Origin: Lachnospiraceae bacterium
Lineage (GTDB): Bacteria > Bacillota > Clostridia > Lachnospirales > Lachnospiraceae
Reading direction: 5' to 3'
DNA length: 50,782 bases
Assembly: GCA_900771995.1 (NCBI GenBank)
Contig: CAAGQC010000028.1
Span: forward strand, 1-50,782
Below the pieces are notes generated by a model that did not search any database, had not been told where the DNA came from, and saw only the letters and a program-made list of their open reading frames with translations. Shown here piece by piece: positions 7,732-18,100 of this stretch. The first letter of the stretch is position 1. Every line of letters starts with the position of its first letter. A program made the translations under genes and the position numbers.

Positions 7732-9783
7732 TTGACCAAAAATACTAAGAAAAACCCCATTCCTCTCTGGAAACGGATCCGTTTCAAACTGATCTTCGCT
7801 TTCCTGATCCCTGTGGTCTTCATCGTTGCCTTAGGATTCGTATCCTACCAGAAAGCCACGACCCAGATCGTTGCCACCTATACGGCCTCCGTGGATCAGA
7901 CCGTCAGCATGATGAACCAGTATCTGACGCTTTCTTTTGACACGGTGCAGTCCGGCTACAAGGGATATATGAATGATGATACGCTGAAAAAGTATCTGAA
8001 CGGCCTGTTCGACAATGATGCCACCGCAGCCTACAATACGCCCAACACTTACGAGGACAATTTTATCAAGGCGGTGACTACCGATGCCATGATCTCCAAC
8101 ATTTATATTCTCTCCGATAAGGAAGGAACCATCTCCTCCACCAAGACCCGGGAACCGAATCTGCTGAGTGCCTATCTGGCGACTTCCCAGGGGCAGATCC
8201 TGTCCGCAGATAAGGCCAAATATTACCTGTTCGGCAACCAGTCCGAGCTGGATGCAAAGCTGGGCACGGATTCTTCCAAATACAGTGTCCGCCTTGCCAG
8301 ATATTTTTCCAACGCTCCGGCCATACTGGTCATTGATTTCAAACCTGCCGTTCTGGAAAACACGCTGTCTTCTCTGGACGGCGGCGAAGGCAGTCTCGTG
8401 GGGCTTGTCACCTGTGACGGCACGGAATATCTTTCTTCCCGTTCCGTTTCCACGCAGGACAGTACCTTTGTGGGCCGGTCTTATGTGGAGGAAGCCTTTG
8501 CCTCCGAAGAAAGCAGCGGTTCTTCCTATGTGGAAAACGGAGAATATCTCTTCCTCTATTCCAGGATCGGCTCCCGCAATGCCATGATCTGTGCCCTGAT
8601 CCCTCAGGTAAATATCATCGGCCAGACCGCGGATATCAAGAACGTATCCCTGATCCTGGTAGTGGCAGCCAGCGTTGTGGCGATTCTGCTGGGTTCCCTG
8701 CTGGCCGGACAGTACGGCGGCTCCATCTACTATTTCATCCGCCGTCTGAAAAAGGTCTCCGCCGGAGATCTGACCATAGAAGTGCACTCCAAGCGCAATG
8801 ACGAGTTCCAGCTGTTGGCGGATGGCATCTGTGATATGATCACCCATATGAAAAAACTGGTATCCGGCCTGAAAGACGTGAACGAAGAACTGTCCCGGGC
8901 CGCCACCGATATGTCTGCAGCTTCCGGTCATTTTCTCTCTACCTCACAGGATATCCAGAATCAGGTAGGGGAAATGCGTCAGGGCATTGAGAAGCTGGAT
9001 GAAGGCTCCGAGGACTGTATGCAGCAGATGGATTCCCTCTCCGGTACCATCGGCAATGTATCCACTCATTCCGATCAGATCAGCGAACTTGCCACCGGAA
9101 CCGCTTCTGCCATTCATACCGGTATTGAATCCGTGGAGCATCTGAAGGAGAATACTTCCTCCACCATTCAGATCACTTCCAACATTGTGGACACCATCGG
9201 CAAACTGACCGAAAAGTCAAAAGTCATCGGCTCCATCACCGAGGCCATCAACGAAATTGCAGAGCAGACCAATCTCCTGTCCTTAAATGCCTCCATTGAA
9301 GCGACCAGAGCCGGAGAGGCCGGTAAGGGCTTCGCCGTCGTGGCACAGGAGATCCAGAAGCTGGCCGACCAGTCCTTACGTTCCTCCGGTGAGATCTCCC
9401 GGATCATCGAAGAGATTGAAGCCACTACCGCGGAAGCCACACAGGTAGCCCGCCAGGCCGAAGTCATCGTGGACGATCAGAATAAGGCCGTGGGCAGCAC
9501 CACCGCTTCCTTCCGCGAGATCGATACAAAGGTGGAAGAACTGTTGAAGTCTCTGAAACAGATCAACGACAGCGTGTCCGATATGGAGCAGCAGCGCAGC
9601 ACTACCCTGTCTGCCATCTCCGGGATCTCAGCGGTATCCGCCGAGACCGCTGCCGGATCCTCCAACGTACAGTCCGCTGCCGTGCGACAGCTGCAGGCCA
9701 TTCAGAATCTGGACAAAGCCACTTCCGCACTGGCCGCCCGCTCGGAGGAACTGACCGCCTTACTGGAGGGCTTCACGGTATAG
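7732..9783 (+). CDS. Methyl-accepting chemotaxis protein
   Basis: This is a 683-residue transmembrane chemoreceptor. Segment TM1 spans about residues 20-39. An extracytoplasmic sensing domain of about 265 residues, probably Cache-like, follows. TM2 is at about 305-325, then comes a HAMP linker. The cytoplasmic coiled coil includes the conserved hairpin tip near 508-545 (EIAEQTNLLSLNASIEATRA, then GEAGKGFAVVAQEI), which contacts CheA and CheW. I place the start at TTG 7732 because GGAGGTG lies 9 bases upstream; an ATG at 7711 in the same frame lies in front of that ribosome site. The ligand is unknown. No other chemotaxis gene is nearby, so it is an orphan receptor. Confidence 0.93.
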   Translation: MTKNTKKNPIPLWKRIRFKLIFAFLIPVVFIVALGFVSYQKATTQIVATYTASVDQTVSMMNQYLTLSFDTVQSGYKGYMNDDTLKKYLNGLFDNDATAAYNTPNTYEDNFIKAVTTDAMISNIYILSDKEGTISSTKTREPNLLSAYLATSQGQILSADKAKYYLFGNQSELDAKLGTDSSKYSVRLARYFSNAPAILVIDFKPAVLENTLSSLDGGEGSLVGLVTCDGTEYLSSRSVSTQDSTFVGRSYVEEAFASEESSGSSYVENGEYLFLYSRIGSRNAMICALIPQVNIIGQTADIKNVSLILVVAASVVAILLGSLLAGQYGGSIYYFIRRLKKVSAGDLTIEVHSKRNDEFQLLADGICDMITHMKKLVSGLKDVNEELSRAATDMSAASGHFLSTSQDIQNQVGEMRQGIEKLDEGSEDCMQQMDSLSGTIGNVSTHSDQISELATGTASAIHTGIESVEHLKENTSSTIQITSNIVDTIGKLTEKSKVIGSITEAINEIAEQTNLLSLNASIEATRAGEAGKGFAVVAQEIQKLADQSLRSSGEISRIIEEIEATTAEATQVARQAEVIVDDQNKAVGSTTASFREIDTKVEELLKSLKQINDSVSDMEQQRSTTLSAISGISAVSAETAAGSSNVQSAAVRQLQAIQNLDKATSALAARSEELTALLEGFTV

Positions 9784-9790
9784 AAATTGC

Positions 9791-9819
9791 TATACACCCT
9801 ATGAAAAATATGTTATACT
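9791..9819 (+). promoter_or_regulatory. Promoter of carbamate kinase
   Basis: TATACA (9791-9796) is followed after 17 bp by TATACT (9814-9819), which is preceded by TG-T, giving an extended -10. The predicted leader is about 50 bases and ends in an AGAGAGGT ribosome site. Confidence 0.55.
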
Positions 9820-9876
9820 GATTACATCTTTTGACAAAGAAATTCTTAGCAAAAATACATATAGAGAGGTAATCTT

Positions 9877-10812
9877 ATGAGCAAAAAAAGAGTTGTTGTA
9901 TCTCTGGGACATGATGCCCTGGGCTATACCACTACCGAGCAGTGGGATGCGGTAAAAGTAACCGCCAAAGCACTGGCAGATCTGGTGGAGGCAGACTATC
10001 AGCTGACCATCACCCACAGTAACGGTCCGCAGGTCAGCATGATCCACAAGGCCATGACCGAGCTGCGTCGTGTCTACATTGATTATACCCCCGCACCTAT
10101 GTGTGTCTGCTCTGCCATGAGCCAGGGTTATGTGGGCTACGATATCCAGAACTCCCTCCGGGCGGAACTGCTGGACCGCGGCATCTCCAAGCCCGTCAGC
10201 ACCATCCTCACCCAGGTGACCGTAGATCCTTACGATGAGGCTTTCTATGAGCCTACCAAGGTCATCGGCCGTTATATGTCTAAAGAAGACGCTGAGATCG
10301 AAGTGAAAAAGGGCAATTATGTCAAGGAAGATCCCGGCAAGGGCTTCCGCCGTGTCGTTGCTGCTCCCAAGCCCATCGACATCGTGGAGATCGAAGCGAT
10401 CCGTGCACTGGCAGCCGCAGATCAAGTCGTTATCGCCTGCGGTGGCGGCGGAATTCCCGTCATCGAGCAGAAGCATGCCCTGAAGGGTGCCTCCGCTGTT
10501 ATTGAAAAGGATGCCATCGCCGGTAAGCTTGCTTCCGATTTAAGCTGTGATGAGCTGATCATCCTGACCACCGTTCCCTGTGTCTATAAGAATTACGGCA
10601 AGGAAGATCAGACCGCATTAGAGAACCTCACCGTGGCAGAAGCCAAAGAACTGATGGCAGAAGGACAGTTCGAGGAAGGCACCATGCTTCCCAAGATCGA
10701 GGCAGCCATCGCTTATCTGGAGAAGGTTCCCACCGGAAAAGTACTGATCACTTCCATGGATCACGTTAAGGATGCCATCAAGGGCAAGACAGGCACCGTG
10801 ATCACCGCTTAA
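9877..10812 (+). CDS. arcC: Carbamate kinase
   Basis: The enzyme transfers phosphate between carbamoyl phosphate and ADP, normally yielding ATP at the end of the arginine deiminase or purine-degradation routes. The 311-residue length and the amino acid kinase fold fit. Visible family blocks are THSNGPQVSMIHKA, the PMCVCSAMSQGYVGYD segment, TQVTVDPYDEAF, VVIACGGGGIPVIEQ, KDAIAGKLASDL and the C-terminal KGKTGTVI. The N-terminal glycine loop reads SLGHDALG rather than the usual ALGGNAL, so this belongs to a divergent clade. No arcA, arcB or carbamoyltransferase gene lies in the window. It is a single gene with its own promoter and a strong terminator. Confidence 0.92.
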   Translation: MSKKRVVVSLGHDALGYTTTEQWDAVKVTAKALADLVEADYQLTITHSNGPQVSMIHKAMTELRRVYIDYTPAPMCVCSAMSQGYVGYDIQNSLRAELLDRGISKPVSTILTQVTVDPYDEAFYEPTKVIGRYMSKEDAEIEVKKGNYVKEDPGKGFRRVVAAPKPIDIVEIEAIRALAAADQVVIACGGGGIPVIEQKHALKGASAVIEKDAIAGKLASDLSCDELIILTTVPCVYKNYGKEDQTALENLTVAEAKELMAEGQFEEGTMLPKIEAAIAYLEKVPTGKVLITSMDHVKDAIKGKTGTVITA

Positions 10813-11044
10813 TTTTATTTAAAATCCAAAAGGAGATATCTGCATGAGCGGATATCTCCTTTTTCTTCTCCTCTTCAAAAGCATCCGCCGTCATGGCGAT
10901 AATGGGAACCGTCGTTGCATCCGGCCGCTCCAGTGCGCGGATGGCTCTGGTGGCATCAATACCGTTCATGATGGGCATCCGCACATCCATGAGGATTGCA
11001 TCAAAATGATCCGGTTCCGAAGCATTGAACATACATAGTCTCAA
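10802..11044 (-). pseudogene. Remnant of a response-regulator receiver domain
   Basis: An 80-residue frame contains an unmistakable piece of a CheY-like receiver: FDAILMDVRMPIMNGIDATRAI with the phospho-acceptor Asp, then RALERPDATTVPIIAMTADAF. The N-terminal acidic pair and first helix are missing. The C-terminal Lys-Pro region is also missing, because similarity stops at the terminator stem (10828-10864). The remaining C-terminal residues are just the translated hairpin. It probably derives from a hybrid sensor kinase. Oddly, a good promoter and a GGAGG ribosome site are retained upstream. An active truncated receiver is possible but would lack the usual fold. Confidence 0.7.
10828..10867. 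terminator. Bidirectional terminator between arcC and the receiver remnant
   Basis: A perfect 13-bp stem pairs AAAAGGAGATATC (10828-10840) with its complement (10851-10863) around a 10-base loop. Rightward it ends in TTTTTCTT. Leftward it ends in TTTTGGATTTT. It is strongest for arcC and probably also ends the leftward remnant transcript. Confidence 0.85.
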
Positions 11045-11061
11045 CCTCCGTTCATATTGTT

Positions 11062-11090
11062 AGTATAACAATTCTGACGGAAATAATCAA
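11062..11090 (-). promoter_or_regulatory. Promoter in front of the receiver remnant
   Basis: On the minus strand TTGATT (11085-11090), a 17-bp spacer and TATACT (11062-11067) preceded by TG-T make a good extended -10 promoter. A GGAGG lies about 15 bases further on, before TTG/ATG start candidates. The predicted transcript is about 220 bases and ends at the 10828-10864 hairpin. Confidence 0.6.
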
Positions 11091-11146
11091 CATTTCATTT
11101 ACCTGTGCAATATATGTGTCACTTTTTTGTTGACTTTTTTTGCATC

Positions 11147-14100
11147 TTACTCATACTTTTCCAGATAGAAGGAATACAGGATCCGCTCCTTCACGGGTAG
11201 CTGCATCAGTTTCGTCAGTGCTTCCTCATAGTACTGGATCTGGACGCTGTAGCGGTTCCAGAGGGCCTGCAGGGAATCGATCACATCGGTCTTGTAGTCC
11301 AGCAGGACGATCTCGCCGTCTTCTATGAAAAAGACGTCGATGATACCCTGAATGAGAACCTTCTCCCCATCGGGAAGCTCCGGATCCAGACGTTTCGCAT
11401 CGATGCCCAGCACAAAGGGCTGCTCTCTGTACAAAAGGCCCTGTTCGAAAGCCCGCCACATACGGTAAGCCAGCTCCTGTTCCAGAAAATGCCGGATCTT
11501 CGGAAGGCTTACGGCCTGTGCGTATTCTTCCGTCAGACGTAAGGAGGCTGTCTCCCGCTGCAGAAATTCCTTCAGGCGTTCCTGTAACCGGGCAGAATCC
11601 AGCCCCTTACGGTATTCCTTGTAAGTGGCCGGGCATCCGGTAAACAGACCGGATTCCATGAACAGATAAGAGAAATCCAACAGTTCCATGGTCCGGTGGA
11701 AGGCATTACCGCGGACGGCACCGCTGACCTTCTCCTGCTCCCTGTGGAATGCCGGAATATAGGGCACCACTTCTTTTTCTTCGAAGGTATGGAAGGCCGC
11801 TTCGTCCTTTTCTGCCATAGCTGCGATCTTCAGTTCCGATACGGTAGTCTTGGTATACAGCTTCTGCAAGCCGGGGTACGGGTAGGTATAGGCGAAGCGC
11901 TCCCGCAGCTTCGCAAGCTTCCGCTCGTTCTCCTGCGGATCCCCGGGTAACGGAATCTCATCATCTGCCGCACGCTGCAACAAATTCCTGCGGTCTCCCA
12001 TGCGCAGCTGTTCTCTGAGTTCCTCTGCCGCCAGATCCTCTGTCCCTAATGTAGTCACTGCAATTCCGGTCTTCGGCAGGATCGGCAGCAGAAAATCCAT
12101 ATAACTGCCCGCCTCAGAAAAATCCAGATAGGTCAGCTTCTCCTGCCCGGTCATCCGGGACAACTCCCATTTTTCCTGCGCTTTCTCCATTACGGAAGTC
12201 AGGATCAGTTTTTCTCTGGCACGAGTCAATGCCACGTAGAGCACGCGCAGTTCCTCCGCCAGATTGTCTTCCTTCATTTTCGCCGACAGAACGGCCCGTC
12301 TCAGGGTTTTGTTCTTAATGCGGCGCCCGGGATCCACATAGTCCACCGCTACTCCCAGATCCATGTCTACGATCAGGGACTGGTTCGCATCCTGCATGTT
12401 GAAACGCTTGGACAGCCCGGAGACAAATACCACCGGGAATTCCAGTCCTTTACTCTTATGGATACTCATGATCCGCACCACATCGGCGTTCTCATCCAGA
12501 GTATCCGCCTCGCCGTAATCCACGTCATATTTTTCCAGCTGTTCCATATAACGGATGAAATGGAACAGTCCGAAATAACTGGTCTTCTCGAAGGCGGATG
12601 CCTTCGTCAGCAGCATCTCCACATTGGCCCGGCGCTTGCTGCCGGCGGGGAGTGCTGTCACATAGTTCAGATAGTCGTAGTCATCCAGAATCCGCTGCAA
12701 CAGGTCCCGGATGGAAGTATAGGGCGTCAGGTTGCGGTAGTGGTCGATACGTTGTAAGAAATCATTCGCTTTCTCCCCGGCATTTTCACCCTCAGATGCT
12801 TCTCTCTCGGCTGTTTCACCCCCGGGCACCTCTTCTCCCGCTTCTGCAGTTCTGCCGCCCTCTGCCACCTCTTTCAGAGCCTCATACAATGACATTCTCT
12901 TCCGGGAATGTCCGTCTCTTCCACTGCGAATCCGGGCGATTTCTTCCTGGGTAAAGCCTCCGAAGACCGACTGCATCACCCCAAACAACGGGATATCCTG
13001 TCTCGGATTGTCCAACACCCGTAACAGCTGCAGCAGTTCCTGTACCTCCAGCGCCCCGAAATATCCGGTCTTGGAGGTAATGTAGACCGGGATTCCCTGC
13101 TGTTCCAGTACTTTCTTGAATTCCTCGTCCCAGCCGCTGGTGGTTCGAAGCAGGATGACCATATCCGAATACCGCACCGGGCGCAATTCTCCCGTAGACT
13201 TCTCCATGACTTTCAGGCTGCCTTTCAGCTGCTTAATCTTGGCTGCGATGGCCAGTGCCTCCAGCTGTTTTACATTGTCATAATCCACGAGTCCCCGTGC
13301 ACCGTTGGGGCTTTCCTCTCCGGTACTACCAGCCGTCAATTCCCCTTTTTCCGGCTTCCGGATCAGCAAAAGTTCACTGCCGTATGCCGGATCCTCTGCC
13401 GCGGGATATGTGGCTCCGGGATACAGTGCCGCCTTGTCATCGTAGGCAATGCCGCCGATCTCCCGACTCATGACCCGGGAAAACACGTCGTTCACCGCAT
13501 CCACCACCTGCACACGGCTTCGGAAGTTCTTCGCCAGATCGATCCGGCACAGATCCCCGGTCTCCTGATAGGTGTCGTATTTTTCCAGAAAAAGTTCCGG
13601 TCTGGCCAGACGAAATTTGTAAATGCTCTGCTTCACATCGCCTACCATAAAACGGTTGTAATGTCCTTCCGCTTCGCCGGAAATGGCACTCAACAGATAT
13701 TCCTGTACCAGATTGCTGTCCTGATACTCGTCGATGAGGATCTCCTGAAAATACTGGCGGTACTCCAGTGCCACGTCACTGGGCACGATTCGGTATTTCA
13801 CACCCTCGGCACTTGTTCCCGCAGCATCTGTTCCTACGGAAACGTTCTCCTCCTTTTCCCGTTTTAACAGGATCTGCAACGCATAGTGCTCCATGTCGGA
13901 AAAGTCGATCAGATGCCGCTCCTGCTTGGCCGCAAGCAGTCTCCTGTCGAATTCCAGCACCAGATCAAGCAGCATCCGAAGCGGCTCTCTGCAGGCTTTT
14001 CCCTGTTCCACCACCAGTTCCAGCGGTGTCTTGAAATAATTCTCCGCCAGATCCCCCAGAGTGTCTTTTACGCTGCTGCGAAGGGATTTGGCCAGTTCCC

Positions 14101-15040
14101 GTTTGGCGGGATCCACACTGTCATCCTTTTTGGAGGGCAGACGTCCGAAAGTTACCACAGGAACCTTTGCGGCCTGCTCTTCCAGATCCCCGCAGTCCGC
14201 CAGACGCTCCAGCTGTTCGATCTCCGCCTCCGTCAGTTCCCCGTACATATACGGCCCATCCGGCAGTTCACACAGTCTCTTCACTTCCCTCAGCTTTTCG
14301 AGACACCCCTGCAGGGCGCGACGCACGCGTTCCGCCAGATATTGTCCGTAATCACTGTGTAACAGCGCCTCCAGATCTCCTGCCGCGTAATCATTCTTGC
14401 GCTCTTCCAGCCACTCTGCGGGCCAGGGAAAGCTTCCGGCGTAACGGGACAGGTTCAGGATATGCTGTTCCAGCACGCTCTCCCGGCCACCGGGGCAGAA
14501 ATATTCCACACAGGCGTGGAACTGTTCCGGGGAGACTGCTTCGCTTCCACGATTTTCCCCAGATGTCCGAATCTCTTCTGGGATAAATTTCCCCGCATAG
14601 GCATCCTCTAACAACTGTCCCAACACTTCCTGCTGTAACAGCTTGATCTCCCCCTCGTCCGCCACGCGGAAATCCGGATCCAGACCGATCTCATTGAAAT
14701 GGTTCCGGATCAGGAACAGGCTGAAGCTGTCGATGGTCGTAATCTGGGCATTGTGCAGGAGGGCAGACTGCTTCTGGATATGTTCGTTCCCCGGATCTGC
14801 TTCCAGTCTGGCGGCGATTCCGGCAGCGATACGCTCCCGCATCTCTGCGGCCGCCGCATTGGTGAAGGTCACGATCAGCAGGCGGTCAATATCCGCCGGG
14901 TGCTCCCCCTCACAGATCATGCGGATGATACGCTCTACCAGTACCGCCGTCTTACCGCTTCCCGCGGCCGCCGACACCAGAATATTGCTGTTATGCAGTT
15001 CAATTACCTTTTGCTGTTCCGGGGTAAAATTCATTCCCAT
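11147..15040 (-). CDS. addA: ATP-dependent helicase/nuclease subunit A
   Basis: AddA is the UvrD-type helicase and nuclease of the AddAB complex, which resects double-strand breaks for RecA loading. The protein has 1297 residues, as usual for the family. Residues 22-30 carry the Walker A motif (AAAGSGKT), DEYQDSN is the Walker B/motif II, and the region near VRIMSIHKSKGLEFPVVFV is helicase motif V. The C-terminal nuclease centre includes VLLDYKTD near residue 1247, followed by QIQYYEEAL. The start at 15040 has AGAGGTAGC upstream. It is the last gene of an exoA-addB-addA unit, 114 bp after addB. There are no signs of damage. Confidence 0.97.
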   Translation of the reverse strand: MGMNFTPEQQKVIELHNSNILVSAAAGSGKTAVLVERIIRMICEGEHPADIDRLLIVTFTNAAAAEMRERIAAGIAARLEADPGNEHIQKQSALLHNAQITTIDSFSLFLIRNHFNEIGLDPDFRVADEGEIKLLQQEVLGQLLEDAYAGKFIPEEIRTSGENRGSEAVSPEQFHACVEYFCPGGRESVLEQHILNLSRYAGSFPWPAEWLEERKNDYAAGDLEALLHSDYGQYLAERVRRALQGCLEKLREVKRLCELPDGPYMYGELTEAEIEQLERLADCGDLEEQAAKVPVVTFGRLPSKKDDSVDPAKRELAKSLRSSVKDTLGDLAENYFKTPLELVVEQGKACREPLRMLLDLVLEFDRRLLAAKQERHLIDFSDMEHYALQILLKREKEENVSVGTDAAGTSAEGVKYRIVPSDVALEYRQYFQEILIDEYQDSNLVQEYLLSAISGEAEGHYNRFMVGDVKQSIYKFRLARPELFLEKYDTYQETGDLCRIDLAKNFRSRVQVVDAVNDVFSRVMSREIGGIAYDDKAALYPGATYPAAEDPAYGSELLLIRKPEKGELTAGSTGEESPNGARGLVDYDNVKQLEALAIAAKIKQLKGSLKVMEKSTGELRPVRYSDMVILLRTTSGWDEEFKKVLEQQGIPVYITSKTGYFGALEVQELLQLLRVLDNPRQDIPLFGVMQSVFGGFTQEEIARIRSGRDGHSRKRMSLYEALKEVAEGGRTAEAGEEVPGGETAEREASEGENAGEKANDFLQRIDHYRNLTPYTSIRDLLQRILDDYDYLNYVTALPAGSKRRANVEMLLTKASAFEKTSYFGLFHFIRYMEQLEKYDVDYGEADTLDENADVVRIMSIHKSKGLEFPVVFVSGLSKRFNMQDANQSLIVDMDLGVAVDYVDPGRRIKNKTLRRAVLSAKMKEDNLAEELRVLYVALTRAREKLILTSVMEKAQEKWELSRMTGQEKLTYLDFSEAGSYMDFLLPILPKTGIAVTTLGTEDLAAEELREQLRMGDRRNLLQRAADDEIPLPGDPQENERKLAKLRERFAYTYPYPGLQKLYTKTTVSELKIAAMAEKDEAAFHTFEEKEVVPYIPAFHREQEKVSGAVRGNAFHRTMELLDFSYLFMESGLFTGCPATYKEYRKGLDSARLQERLKEFLQRETASLRLTEEYAQAVSLPKIRHFLEQELAYRMWRAFEQGLLYREQPFVLGIDAKRLDPELPDGEKVLIQGIIDVFFIEDGEIVLLDYKTDVIDSLQALWNRYSVQIQYYEEALTKLMQLPVKERILYSFYLEKYE

Positions 15041-15154
15041 ACGCTACCTCTGTTCCTGTTTCTTTTTGCCGGGATCTGTCCTGTTCCTGCGCGACAAACA
15101 CTTTCCCTTTTGGCTCACTGTCAGGCATATGCTCCCGCCGGGCGCTTTCCCGTC

Positions 15155-18100
15155 CTACGCTTCCACCGTCTCCTGCATCCGCTGCATCAGTGTCTGCTTA
15201 TCCAGATCTTCCAGGGGCCTCTTCTCATAGCCCGGAATACTGCCGTCGAATCCACAGACTTTTTTATAAGCACAATACGTGCAGGCTTCCTCATTTCCCT
15301 TCTCATAGGGATTGGCCGCTATTTTTCCGTCCAGGATCTCCCTGCCGATGCCCCGGATCTTCGCATCCACATAGGAAGAGATCAGCTGCATCTCCTCCCG
15401 GCTTAAGACTCCGGATCTGGCACTGAAGCTGCCGTCTTTTTTCTTCTCCACCGGAATGACTACCGACTTATCCTGCATATAGCGGTCCAGCCGCTCCACC
15501 ACCTCCGGATCACTGTTCACCACACCGTTCATCCGCAGTTTTGCAAGGATCTGTTCGTTGACCTGCTCGTCTGTCAGCTCCACCGGTGTCTCTATGGTGG
15601 GATCTTCGATGTGATAATACAGAAGCGCCGCCGGAACGATCTCCTTGTCCGGATGCTTTCTGCTCTCCATTTCCATGGCCGCATTCATATATACCACCAG
15701 CTGTAACTGCAGGCCGTAATACAGGGCTGCCAGATCGAATTTCCGGTTGCCGGACTTATAATCGATAACCTTGACGTAGACATGCTCCGCATCCTCCGAC
15801 ACATCGATACGGTCAATCCTGCCCTGCAGATGCATCTTCTCGTCCTCCGACAGATCCACATGAATGCTGTCCAGATCCTCCGCGAACCGGAAGGACAGTT
15901 CATAATCGTCCGGCTGAAAGCTGCCCTGTTTCAGATGCTGCTGCAAGGTCAGTACCGTGCGGGTCAGGATCCGGCTCATGCGGGTGATGGCATATTCATT
16001 CCGGGCAGAACTGTATAATACCGTCTCCCCATAAGTCGCCGCATAGGCCTCCACCGATTCTTTGACGGCTTTTGCTGCAAAATCTTCCGTAAAATCCCAC
16101 CACGTCAACTTAGATTCTGCAAGTTTTCCTGCAAAATGTTCTAACACGGCGTGGTACACCGTACCCATATCCGATGCTTCGAACCCGAATTCTTCCCGTT
16201 CCTGCAGGGAAAGGCCGTATTGCAAAAAGTGTCTGCAGGCGCAGGCGGCATAGGTTTCCAGACGGCTGACACTGTTTTCCAGATGCTGTCCGTACAATGC
16301 TCTCGCCACGATCCGGGACAGGCCGCTCTCCTTATATCTGCGGAAGGCCGCCCGGGTCAGACGGTCTCTGCCCGCCGCATCCGCTTCATAAGCACGGTAC
16401 ATAAGATAGAATTCCTGCGTCTCTTCCTCCGGCAGGGTTCCTTCCACATATTCCCGCAGTTCTTCCGCCAGATACCTGGCCCCTTCCTGTCTGCCCTCTA
16501 TCTGTTCCAGACGGCTGCGGTTCTGGGGATACTCTACAATAAGCGCCGGGAACAGCTTCCGCACCGTATCGATCAGATAGGACGGTCTTATACCCTTTCC
16601 CTCGCTGTTTACCTTGGCATAGGACAGATACAGCTGCTGTGAGGGCTTGGTCATATTCAGGTACAGGTATAATCTCTGAATATACATCTGCTGTCTCGGG
16701 CTGGGCGCCATCTCCGTCCCGGATTCGATCAGGAATTCCCGGTCCATATCCGAAATGATCCCGCCCTTGGAAGCATTTTTCGGAATGTTTCCGTCATTTA
16801 CTCCCAGGAAAAACAACACCTTCACCTGTTTCAGACGGGTTCGCTCCATATCCCCCACCACGATACGATCCACATTCTGGGGGATCGTGCCGACGGTGAT
16901 CTCGCCGAAACCGGCCTCTAAGATATCCGCAAATTCCTGCCGGGAGATCTCTTCCTCTCCCAACAGTTCATAGACCTGATCCAGCAGATCCATGACCAGA
17001 CGATAGATCTGCGCATACTCTCTGGCTCTGGACAGATCCCCTTCCTGTTCAAACTGCTGCTGATAATTCAGAAGCTTTTGCTGTACCTGATTCTGCTCCA
17101 GGAAATCATACAGGCGGCTGACATAGTCTCCGGCCTTTTCCCGGCTTCCCATATGCAGGATCTCCACCGTATCCATAAACTGCTGCCGGATACGGTTCAG
17201 CCGTTCCATGGTCTCTTCCGCCTGTTCGCTTCCCGCGTCTCCCTGCATCTCTTCCGTTCTGCGGGTAAACAGACGGCTGTAGGTACGATACCCTCTGGCC
17301 CCGGTGCGGATCACATAGTTCTCCAGTTCGTCGATCTCTTCTCTGAAAATGTCCTCCATGCCGCTGCGCAGGAAATGAAACACCGTATCATAGGAAAAGT
17401 CCTTAAGGTACAGCTGCAAAGCACTCTTGATATATTCGATCATGGGATTCAGCACAATCCCTCTGGTGCGGTCCAGAAAGCAGGGGATCTCCAGTTGTCC
17501 GAACTCCGTCTCCACGTAGGAAGCGTACCCCTCCAGATCTCCGATGACCACGGCAATGTCCCGGTAAGTCATCCCCTGCTCCCGGATCAGATGCCGGATA
17601 TACAGTGCCGTCTGGTGGACTTCCTCTCTGGGAGAAAGCGCTTCAAACATATGGATCTCCTGCTGCTCTTCCGTATAGGGCTCATACTGATACCGGAACA
17701 GATTCTGTTCCAGATAGTGTAATGCCGGGGCCTTGGCAAAACGGTTGGGACCGCCTTTGACAAAAATATCCTCTCCACGCTTTACTTCTGCCTCCGCCGC
17801 CAGCTTCTCCAGATCCGCCACTGTCTTCTTACTCAGATGGAACAGCTTCTGCTCACCGTCCACTCTATAGGGATCCTCCCCCTCTCCGATGGTCACGGTG
17901 ACAATGGTCTCTGCGCACACACGCATCAGTTCCTGGATCAGCCGGTTCTGAATAGGGGTAAATCCCGTAAAACCGTCAAATACCACTACACTGCCCTGTA
18001 ATATCTTCGATTTGGACAGGGATCTGCGCAGTACATCCAGCGTCTCCTCGGTAGTGATAAAATGATCCCTGATATAGTCCTGAAAGCCCCGGTACAGGGT

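Noticed and set aside
7831..8931. Long open frame (366 codons) on the minus strand within the chemoreceptor gene
   Set aside because: It is antisense to a clear chemotaxis receptor, has no ribosome site, and its composition (Gly/His/Ile-rich, no family motif) is that of a shadow frame.
9831..9861. Second carC/arcC promoter with TTGACA at 9831
   Set aside because: The matching -10 would put the start inside the ribosome site, leaving almost no leader.
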